DNA of 64,000 nucleotides from Blastopirellula marina DSM 3645 (GTDB lineage Bacteria > Planctomycetota > Planctomycetia > Pirellulales > Pirellulaceae), in contig NZ_CH672376.1 of the NCBI RefSeq assembly GCF_000153105.1, positions 3,507,800-3,571,799 on the forward strand. The letters run 5' to 3'. Below, one piece after another: positions 57,021 through 64,000 of the stretch. The notes under the pieces are model-generated. The model worked only from the letters and a program-made list of their open reading frames with translations. It did no database searches and was not told the origin of the DNA. Both the position numbers and the translations under genes were made by a program. Each line of letters opens with the position of its first letter. Position 1 is the stretch's first letter.

Positions 57021-57196
57021 CCCTCGTTGCTCCCTGCTGGTAGAGAAAAGACTGGCCCTTCAGTTCCCGTCGGCGCAGACGCGCCCACCAATCGAACCTT
57101 AGTCTTGTGATCGGCCTTCCGATCTCACGAACATTAGATCATCCAGACGAGAATCTAACGGAGGATGCGTTCCCCTTACAGCAGATCAGCGCCAAG

Positions 57197-57224
57197 TTGG
57201 CGATCGTTCGGATACGATCGCCAA
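57197..57224 (-). terminator. Perfect hairpin after murB
   Basis: TTGGCGATCG (57197-57206) / TTCGGATA / CGATCGCCAA (57215-57224) lies 15 bases beyond the murB stop. A 10-bp perfect stem but no T-run; terminator or processing site before the FtsQ-like gene. Confidence 0.5.
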
Positions 57225-57238
57225 CCGGCAGTCTGGCA

Positions 57239-58117
57239 TTACCAAATCGTGACGCCGTTTTTCAGCTCAATTCCAAAGACTTCATGCACGCGGCTGCGGA
57301 CCAATTCCATCAGCTGCAGCACATCCGTCGCTTTGGCGCCAGCAGCCGCAACCACAAAGTTGGCGTTACGATCTGACAGCCGCACCGCGCCGACCGAAGC
57401 GTCGCGAAGTCCCGCCTGTTCGATCAAGCTAGCAGCGCTGACGTCGGCCGGATTCCGAAAGAGGATGGAGATGTTCTGCTCCGGCAGCGGCTCGGCGGCT
57501 CGTTTGACGATCCACTGCTTTTGCATGCGCCGGGTCAACTCGGCGGCGTCCCCATTTTCGAGCTTCAGCGCGGCGCCCAGGATCACAAATTCGTCTAAAT
57601 TGCTCTCGCGATACGAAAACCGGAGCTCGCCGGCGCCGCATTTTCGAACTTCCCCTTCCGTGGTCATGACGTCGACGCTGGTCGCCCAGCGTCCGATGTC
57701 TTCGCCGTTGTTGCCTGCATTTCCCCGCAATGCGCCGCCGATAGTGCCGGGGATGCCGACCAGCGATTCTAGTCCGGCCAGGCCAAGACCGACCGTCGTC
57801 GAGACCACGTTGGCCAGTCGGGCGCCTCCGCCGCATTGCACGACGGCGCCGTTGACTTCGATGTTGGTAAACGAAGGATGGCTCAAACGGACGACGACGC
57901 CTGAGATCGCCTCGTCACGGATCAACAGGTTCGATCCGCCGCCGAGCAAACGGACCGGCTTGTCCTGCTCGCGGCAACGCTTTAGCAGCGCGGCAAGTTC
58001 CGTAACGTTGTTGGGTTCGGCAAAGTATTCCGCCGCTCCGCCGATTCGCAGCCAAGCATACGAGGCCAGCGGCTCTTGCGTGCGTACAAAATGCTCAAAT
58101 CCTTGGCAAAAATCCAT
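57239..58117 (-). CDS. murB: UDP-N-acetylenolpyruvoylglucosamine reductase
   Basis: FAD enzyme making UDP-MurNAc, the second step of peptidoglycan precursor synthesis. The 292 residues match the short type II MurB. FAD-binding LRIGGAAEYFAEPNNVTEL and LLGGGSNLLIRDE, GIPGTIGGALRGNAGNNGED, FSYRESNLDEFVI and the C-terminal end are all present. The catalytic-Ser loop reads SILFRNP, one residue longer than the usual SxF(K/R)NP. It supports peptidoglycan synthesis in this organism. Confidence 0.93.
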   Translation of the reverse strand: MDFCQGFEHFVRTQEPLASYAWLRIGGAAEYFAEPNNVTELAALLKRCREQDKPVRLLGGGSNLLIRDEAISGVVVRLSHPSFTNIEVNGAVVQCGGGARLANVVSTTVGLGLAGLESLVGIPGTIGGALRGNAGNNGEDIGRWATSVDVMTTEGEVRKCGAGELRFSYRESNLDEFVILGAALKLENGDAAELTRRMQKQWIVKRAAEPLPEQNISILFRNPADVSAASLIEQAGLRDASVGAVRLSDRNANFVVAAAGAKATDVLQLMELVRSRVHEVFGIELKNGVTIW

Positions 58118-58286
58118 GTGAAGTCGTTCCTTAGCTTGCTAGCGCTCCGCCATCATCTTTCCAGCGGTCCATTAAACCGGTCCGCGGCGTCGTTGACAAT
58201 GTCGCTGACGCCCAGCAATTGCACCGCGCGAAGCATCGGTTTACGCTAATTAGAACCAATTCCAAACCCACCAACGGACATCGCCC

Positions 58287-59198
58287 ATGAATTCCCCCTC
58301 CAGTGACGATCCGCAATCCCGCTATTCTCGCCGATCTTTGCTAGCCGCGGCCGTCGTCGGCGCCGCCGCATCTTCGGTGGGTGGTAAGGTCCGGGCCGAC
58401 GAGGAGAAATCGACCGTCGGTGTAAAAAATGGCCGAATCAATCAGTCGATCGTGCCGTGGTGCTTTAGCCCGATGACGCTCGCAGAGTTGGCGCCGCACG
58501 CGGTTCGCTTGGGGATGAAGTCGATCGAATTGGTGCAGCCGGCCGATTTTCCGATTTTGAAAAAGCATGGTCTCGTCTGTGCATTAACCAGCTCGCACGG
58601 ATTTGTAAAAGGTTGGAACGATGTCGCCAACCATGACTTCTGCCGCGAGAAAATGACCTCGGCCATCAACGCGACCGCCGACGCCCAGTTTCCGGCCGTC
58701 ATCACCTTTAGCGGGATGCGCGGCGAGTTGACCGATGAAGAAGGGAAACGCAACATGGTCGCCGGGCTCAAGACGATCATGGGCTTGGCCGAAAAGCGGG
58801 GAGTCAACATTTGCATCGAACCGCTCAACACCCGCGTGGATGTCCACATGAAAGGGCATCCCGGCTATCAGTGCGATACGATCGAATGGGCGGTCGACGT
58901 GTGCGACGCCGTCGGATCGCCGCGGCTGAAAATCTTGTTCGACATCTACCATACGCAGATCATGGAAGGGGACGTGATTACGCGGATCGGCCAGTACCAA
59001 GATTACATCGGCCACTACCACACCGCAGGCGTCCCCGGCCGCAATGAGCTGGATGACCAGCAAGAGCTGAATTATCCAGCCATCATGAAAGCGATCGTCG
59101 CAACCGGTTACACCGGATACGTCGGCCAAGAATTCATTCCGAAAAACAAAGACATGATCGCTTCGCTGGAAGCGGCCGTGCAACTTTGCGATGTCTAA
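58287..59198 (+). CDS. Tat-exported sugar phosphate isomerase/epimerase (hydroxypyruvate isomerase-like)
   Basis: A 303-residue xylose-isomerase-like TIM barrel of the Hyi type. A Tat signal (YSRRSLLAAAVVGAAAS) precedes the barrel. Catalytic glutamates lie in NICIEPLNTR and YVGQEFIP, with metal-ligand candidates in KILFDIYHTQIMEGD and YIGHYHTAGVPGRNE. The family isomerises small keto-acids or sugars; export before folding around its metal would explain the Tat signal. Confidence 0.87.
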   Translation: MNSPSSDDPQSRYSRRSLLAAAVVGAAASSVGGKVRADEEKSTVGVKNGRINQSIVPWCFSPMTLAELAPHAVRLGMKSIELVQPADFPILKKHGLVCALTSSHGFVKGWNDVANHDFCREKMTSAINATADAQFPAVITFSGMRGELTDEEGKRNMVAGLKTIMGLAEKRGVNICIEPLNTRVDVHMKGHPGYQCDTIEWAVDVCDAVGSPRLKILFDIYHTQIMEGDVITRIGQYQDYIGHYHTAGVPGRNELDDQQELNYPAIMKAIVATGYTGYVGQEFIPKNKDMIASLEAAVQLCDV

Positions 59199-59202
59199 GA
59201 CG

Positions 59203-60033
59203 TTATCGCCGGCGGGACCGCTGGCGTGCTCGCTTTAAGAAATTCGGCTTCGCGACAGCGCCGCCGTGCGGCGCGTCGGTGCGTGCGTTTCGCGGCCAAG
59301 AGTGCGCCTCGGTGCACATCGCCGACGCAAAAATGTCTTCTTTCGCCAGGTAACGACTCCACGCGTTGGGTTCGTTAAGCGCGCACAGCACGGCCGAATT
59401 CAGTTCGTACAGATTGCCGTCGAGACCTTGGTCGACCAAGGCGCGCTGCAATGCGCCGGAGACTCCCATCGTCGCCGCTTTCGCCGCTCGATCAATCGGG
59501 ATCTGTCCATCCACTTGCTCGGCTGCGATCGACTCCGCCGCCGTTTCGCAGGCATCCTGATCGAAAGAATGAACTCCAGCGCAAACCAACGGTCGCGCCG
59601 GGTAAACCATACAAGCGCCGTCCGCGCCAAGGAGCCCGCACCCTAGACGCTTGGTTTTCGTTTCTTCGCGCGTCATCATCGCACGCCGCAGCGTTAACTT
59701 TTGCAGGCGCTCACGTATTGCGGCGACTTGCTCTGGCGACAGACACTGCAAAATATATTCCGCCGCCGCGATCGCTTCGAGCCCAGTGACGTCGATCGCG
59801 ACCGTAAAACAGCAGGCCGAGCAACCTTGACGACAGGCGCGTAGCGGCGCCGTCAGATTCTCGGTCAGCGGATCGGGCTGCACGCCGCGCAGCGTATCAA
59901 TGACGTCGAGCGATTCTCCCTGCTTTAGACTAGTGATCAGCTGAGGAAGTTCGCCCTTGACACGCGCAACCGCCGCTTCAAATGCGCGGCGTGCGTCGCC
60001 TCCAGACTGAATCTCTTGAATCAGGGAACTCAT
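59203..60033 (-). CDS. YkgJ-type zinc/iron-chelating cysteine-cluster protein
   Basis: About 276 residues from the ATG at 60033. The YkgJ/CxxCxxCC family core is RACRQGCSACCFTV, followed later by LGCGLLGADGACMVYPARPLVCAG, the second half of the cluster; the four or more cysteines should bind a metal or Fe-S centre. Activity is not established. The frame is open to 60183, but the extra N-terminal residues do not look coding. It is divergent from cinA. Confidence 0.8.
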   Translation of the reverse strand: MSSLIQEIQSGGDARRAFEAAVARVKGELPQLITSLKQGESLDVIDTLRGVQPDPLTENLTAPLRACRQGCSACCFTVAIDVTGLEAIAAAEYILQCLSPEQVAAIRERLQKLTLRRAMMTREETKTKRLGCGLLGADGACMVYPARPLVCAGVHSFDQDACETAAESIAAEQVDGQIPIDRAAKAATMGVSGALQRALVDQGLDGNLYELNSAVLCALNEPNAWSRYLAKEDIFASAMCTEAHSWPRNARTDAPHGGAVAKPNFLKRARQRSRRR

Positions 60034-60281
60034 ACCAGTCGCTTGGGCGGGGGGAGAAAAAACGAAGCTGCCGTTCATGATCGCTACTGGTAAACTTCGG
60101 CCGGTCGCGTGATCGCGCGCAATAAAATAGAGGGTCGAAGCGTCTGATTTGCAATTCTCGCTGCACGCAGTAGCGCTTTGCAAAAGTTTGCCGGTCAGGC
60201 CGTTCCTTCGGCTTGTCAGGAATGGCGAGCTGGCGGAAACTTTGACTACCCCAACTTCCAGGACCTTCCGGAAACTTCCCC

Positions 60282-61496
60282 ATGCATGCAGAAATCGTGG
60301 CGATCGGCGACGAACTTACCAGCGGCCAACGTCTGGACACCAATTCGCAGTGGCTCAGCCAGGAACTGGGGGACCTGGGAATTCCGGTCAGCTTTCACAC
60401 GACCGCCGCCGACGATCTAGAGCCGCTGGTCCGCTGCCTGCAAATTGCCGCTGACCGAGCCGAGATCATTTTGGTCAGCGGAGGACTCGGCCCGACGGCC
60501 GACGATCTAACGCGCGAAGCGATCGCGGCGGCGTTTGGATTAGAGCTGCAGCTCGATCCCGAGAGTCTTGCGCATATCGAGCAGCGATTCGCGTCACGCG
60601 GTTTCCCCATGCCTGAAAAAAACCGCGTTCAGGCCCTCTTCCCCACCGGCAGCATCGTGATCCCCAATCCCAACGGCACCGCGCCGGGGATTTACCTCAC
60701 GATCCAGCGCAACGGACGCAGCGTGCAGCTGTTCGCATTGCCCGGCGTGCCGATCGAGCTAAAGGAGATGTGGCTACAGACGGTCAAAGCATCGATCGCC
60801 GGCGAGTCGGGTCTGCCGGAAAACTTGATTCGCCATTTTGAACTCAAATGCTTTGGCGTCGGCGAAAGTCGCTTAGAAGCGATGCTGCCTGACATGATTC
60901 GCCGCGGACGAGATCCGCAAGTTGGCATCACCGTCCACCAAGCGACGATCACGCTGCGGGTGACCACTCACGGCAAAGATGACGCCGAATGTTTGGCGAA
61001 AGCCCAACCGACGCTCGACGAGATCCGCACGACCCTCGGTCCGCTCGTCTTTGGCGAAACCGGCGACGAGCTCCAAGACGCGGTCGGTCGCTTGCTGGCC
61101 GAGGCGCATCAATCGGTCGCGTGCTTCGAGTCGGCGACCGCCGGCATGATCGCGTTTTCTCTTTCTGAGTCCTCGCCCGCCAACGAATATTTTGTCGGCG
61201 GACGAATCGCGCCGACGTTCGCCGGCGTTACCCAATACGTGAGTGAAGCGACCGACGATCCTGTCACGCTAATCGAACGCGCCGCCGAAAAAATCCGCGC
61301 CGAATTTCATGCCGATTACGGCCTGGCGATCGGCCCCATCAACCAGGCCGGCGCCTATAGCTTCGCCGTCGCTGACCAGGCCGGCGTGATCAGCGAGTCC
61401 TCGCAAACCTTAGGGCACCCTGAGATCCATCGCCCCCGAGCGGCGAAACAGGCGCTCGATCTATTGCGTTTGCGGTTGTTGGCGAAAACGATCTAG
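60282..61496 (+). CDS. cinA: CinA family protein (competence/damage-inducible, NMN deamidase type)
   Basis: A 404-residue two-domain CinA. The N-terminal MoaB/MogA-like domain (ADP-ribose pyrophosphatase in known CinA) is intact: AIGDELTSGQRLDTNSQWLS and LVSGGLGPTADDLTREAI. The C-terminal NMN deamidase domain is degenerate: ESATAGM in place of ESCTGG, with the catalytic Ser kept, but the later Lys and the GIAGPDGG..P.GTV stretch replaced by GPINQAGAYSFAV. So deamidase activity is doubtful. Confidence 0.88.
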   Translation: MHAEIVAIGDELTSGQRLDTNSQWLSQELGDLGIPVSFHTTAADDLEPLVRCLQIAADRAEIILVSGGLGPTADDLTREAIAAAFGLELQLDPESLAHIEQRFASRGFPMPEKNRVQALFPTGSIVIPNPNGTAPGIYLTIQRNGRSVQLFALPGVPIELKEMWLQTVKASIAGESGLPENLIRHFELKCFGVGESRLEAMLPDMIRRGRDPQVGITVHQATITLRVTTHGKDDAECLAKAQPTLDEIRTTLGPLVFGETGDELQDAVGRLLAEAHQSVACFESATAGMIAFSLSESSPANEYFVGGRIAPTFAGVTQYVSEATDDPVTLIERAAEKIRAEFHADYGLAIGPINQAGAYSFAVADQAGVISESSQTLGHPEIHRPRAAKQALDLLRLRLLAKTI

Positions 61497-61760
61497 GGCA
61501 GCCGGACATTGGCTTAGCAATTTCCAGTGGGTTTGATCGATCTTTCCTTTCTCGTGAACGTGACCGCCACTAGGATCACGTTCTTCGATACCCGGCGGAA
61601 TCGGCTCGACTTCTCTTGGCAGCGTCCGTAAAAGACCTGCTCGATCGAGATCCAATCCTCATTAGCGCTCCGGCCTGTCCGTCCAAAACTGGCCGGTTTG
61701 CGTTTGCAACCAGCGACTGCAACGGCTACTTTTTGACCAGGAGGGTCGGCCCTCGCCGCT

Positions 61761-64000
61761 CTATTGCCCCGTCGCCCACTGCATGGCCTTGTCGAATGAA
61801 TTCGCCCCTTTGGGCCATTGAAAGTCGTCAGGCACAAACGCTTGGTCTTGAATAATTTTCGCGATGGCGGCGCCTGCTGCTTGGTCGCCTCCTTCTTGAG
61901 CGAGTTGCATTCCGGTCCGAATCAGGTGTCGGCGGGGATGCTCCTGAGCGATCTCGACCAGACCGCTGAGGAGACGTTCGCGCGAGAAGTTCAGCTCTTT
62001 CAACACCGCGGGCCAGCCTTCGGTTTTGGAAAGGCAGAGCGCGATCTGGAAGTAAGCGGCGTCTCCTTGTTTTCCGCCGATCCGATCGGCGACCGACTTG
62101 GCGTACTGCTGGGCGACTCCCTCACTGCCGCCAAATTCGGGAAGCAGCGCCATCGTGGTTTCGGCATAGATTCGCCCATAAGCAGGGGCCGCTTCCATCC
62201 CTCGATCAAGCAAGAACTTCATCTTCGAGCGGTCCCAGCCCGACTCACGTCCCAGGCGAATCGCCGCAGCATACGCTTCCGGCGGCGTATCCTTGCGTTG
62301 GATCAAAGGAGTAAGAATCTCTTTGCATTCTTCCAGCCGTTTTCGGTAATCACTCAGCAAAGCGCCCGGCGTTGCGGCGTTGGGCTTGTCGCCGCGCGCC
62401 TGACGGGCCAAGTCGTACTTCAGCTCAAACAAGGCCAGCCGCATCAGCTTCGAATCGGGATAAACCTGCAGATACTCACGCAGCTTTTGTTCTTGCCCGG
62501 CGGCGCCGCCGGTACGAACGGCAACCAGGTTCAAACGCATGATTAGCGACGAGTAAAGATTATCATCGATCGCATCCAACGCCGGCGTATTATCGTCGGC
62601 CCAATGATCGGCCAACAGTTCGAGCGTATCGTAGCGTCCTTCGTTCATGAGCTTGATCAGCTCCGCCGCGAGCAGGTATTCGCGCGAAAGAGGATTCCCT
62701 TCCAGCGTCCAAACGGTCGCCGTTCCCTTGCTATCGAAGTTCACAAAGGCGCCCGCATCCGGGGCCAGACGAATCCCTTCTCCAGAGCTGATCTCGGCCG
62801 GCAGTTTCACCGGGCCTTCATGCTGGCCCCCATCCCAATCACGAATATCGATACAGCGGTCGGTGCTGCACCAAAGTTGACGACCGTCGATCGAGAATTT
62901 GGCGCGGCGAACGTCCTGCAACATTCGCTGCGAAAAGGCCTCAAAACTTGCATCCTTAAAGCTGGTGATGACAATCTTGACGATGTTGTCCCCCGTGACC
63001 ACGGCATAGCGATATCGTCCAGAAACGACTTGCGTGGGGCCGCTGGTGCGGATCGTCGCCGGCTTGGCGGTAACCCCTTTTGCATTGGGGACAATCACCA
63101 TGACTTCAACCCGATCTTTATACCGCCGCGCTTGCAGATAAGAGCCATGAAGATCGATCGCGACCGCCACCGGTTCGAGCAGCCGTTCGTTTTTCGGATT
63201 GAGCAGCTGGGGCGCCCAAGAGTTCTTGTTCCCTTTAGAAAAGATGTGCACTCCAGCTTTTTCATCGACGGTATAAAAATGCTTGCCATCGGTCGACATG
63301 CCGGCATCGACCATCGGCGCTTCGAAGCCGGTCGCTTGATAGAGCACTTTGCCGGTATCGGCGTCGCGCAGTTCGACGGTTCCTTTGACGCTGCCGACCA
63401 CCATTGATTTGCCGTCATGCGAGAGCGCGACGGCTCCCTTGCCTGGCGCGTCGTCGCCGGTAAGCTGCAAAAGTTGTTCGCCCGACGCGACGTTCCAAAC
63501 TTGCAGGTCGCCGCTCTGGTCGATCGTCACGGCTCGCGTCGCGTCGGACGCCAGCTCCATCTTCCAGGGACGTCGATTTCCGACAGAAAACGAGGTCCCT
63601 TTGGTAAACGTCGCGTGATTGGTTCCGCGAGCGATCGCGTCCAGCTCTTCGACCTTGGCCAGTTCCCAGTCAGTCGGGGCCAAGTCTTGTGCCGTCGCCG
63701 AGGGAAGTTTCGGTTCGATCCTCGCTAGTTGGTAGGGTTGCTTCAAGGTCCACGTCATGACTTCTTCGAACTCTGGCAGCCCCCCCGGCCAAAGATGAAG
63801 CGCGGGAACGGCGCCGATCGAATCGAAATGTTCCGCAAGCTGTCTCGCCGTTTGACGGTCGTTCAGCTCGCGCGCCAGCATCAACGCCTGACTCAAATTC
63901 ATGTTCTGACGGGTCGAATCGCGCAGCGCCATTTTGGCGTAGCCTTGCATGACGCGCGGCTGCGAGAACTGAAGTGACTCGAAGGTTCCTTCCCAACCGT
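61761..64000 (-). CDS. Large WD40/TPR-like protein, 5' end outside the window
   Basis: At least 745 residues of one frame; it stays open to the window edge (GWEGTFESLQFSQPRV precedes the first Met at 63950), so the start is missing. WD40-type repeats (TRAVTIDQSGDLQVWNVASG, KSMVVGSVKGTVELRDADTG) come first in the visible part, then TPR-like helices (from about residue 430). Planctomycetes have many such proteins, often fused to kinase domains or membrane segments further upstream. Function unknown. Confidence 0.8.
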   Translation of the reverse strand, partial: GWEGTFESLQFSQPRVMQGYAKMALRDSTRQNMNLSQALMLARELNDRQTARQLAEHFDSIGAVPALHLWPGGLPEFEEVMTWTLKQPYQLARIEPKLPSATAQDLAPTDWELAKVEELDAIARGTNHATFTKGTSFSVGNRRPWKMELASDATRAVTIDQSGDLQVWNVASGEQLLQLTGDDAPGKGAVALSHDGKSMVVGSVKGTVELRDADTGKVLYQATGFEAPMVDAGMSTDGKHFYTVDEKAGVHIFSKGNKNSWAPQLLNPKNERLLEPVAVAIDLHGSYLQARRYKDRVEVMVIVPNAKGVTAKPATIRTSGPTQVVSGRYRYAVVTGDNIVKIVITSFKDASFEAFSQRMLQDVRRAKFSIDGRQLWCSTDRCIDIRDWDGGQHEGPVKLPAEISSGEGIRLAPDAGAFVNFDSKGTATVWTLEGNPLSREYLLAAELIKLMNEGRYDTLELLADHWADDNTPALDAIDDNLYSSLIMRLNLVAVRTGGAAGQEQKLREYLQVYPDSKLMRLALFELKYDLARQARGDKPNAATPGALLSDYRKRLEECKEILTPLIQRKDTPPEAYAAAIRLGRESGWDRSKMKFLLDRGMEAAPAYGRIYAETTMALLPEFGGSEGVAQQYAKSVADRIGGKQGDAAYFQIALCLSKTEGWPAVLKELNFSRERLLSGLVEIAQEHPRRHLIRTGMQLAQEGGDQAAGAAIAKIIQDQAFVPDDFQWPKGANSFDKAMQWATGQ

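Noticed and set aside
1-64000. tRNA, rRNA or CRISPR features
   Set aside because: No T-loop-like GGTTCGAATCC words in a cloverleaf setting, no rRNA-like sequence and no regularly spaced direct repeats were seen by eye; a tRNAscan or CRISPR search would be decisive.

Overview
The window looks like a chromosome segment of a planctomycete of the Pirellulales type (Blastopirellula/Bremerella-like). This is an inference from gene content: a DUF1559 protein with a prepilin-type N-terminus, secreted PVC-type multihaem cytochromes and beta-propeller proteins, a PA14/cytochrome fusion, cysteine-rich exported proteins, and a tetrahydromethanopterin (H4MPT)-type cofactor cluster in a bacterium. I see no rRNA, tRNA or CRISPR array. 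About 48 genes are supported.

Layout. 0-9.8 kb: housekeeping genes (ogt-type methyltransferase, a receiver-only response regulator, a ThiI/MnmA-like protein, RNase III, MgtE, a glycosyltransferase, DapA, PdxJ) and a TPR gene remnant. 10.0-15.9 kb: a leftward, tightly coupled operon running SDR > DHPS-like > pabB > pabA > DUF447 > beta-RFAP synthase, which I read as the pABA/pterin-joining branch of H4MPT synthesis; a FabD-like gene diverges from it. 17.5-24.5 kb: exported beta-propeller, cytochrome, glycine-zipper and hypothetical proteins. 24.8-27.4 kb: two Cys/Met-metabolism PLP enzymes separated by a MITE-like repeat. 27.5-31.3 kb: a divergent pair of cysteine-rich exported proteins and a disordered arginine-rich protein.

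31.3-48.4 kb forms a nitrate region. A leftward operon encodes an NrtA-like lipoprotein, an NrtB-like permease with a very large coiled-coil insertion, two ATPases, a GAF protein, a fused DmsB-DmsC electron-transfer/anchor protein and an assimilatory-type nitrate reductase. An IS4-type element sits 36 bp upstream of its first gene and separates it from a perfect 28-bp palindrome. Beyond lie a porin and a two-component system: a hybrid kinase with a NarX/PilJ-type sensor and an NtrC-like regulator whose sigma-54 contact loop is degenerate. No nitrite reductase is present.

48.5-64 kb: a five-haem PVC cytochrome with a PA14 domain and a propeller protein; a GntR/LacI-type regulator with a DUF1559 protein and a lipoprotein; murB beside an FtsQ/DivIB-like gene; a Tat-exported sugar isomerase-like protein; a YkgJ-type protein; CinA; and a large WD40/TPR-like gene cut by the window end.

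Two families of dispersed inverted-repeat elements (three copies and two copies) lie between genes.
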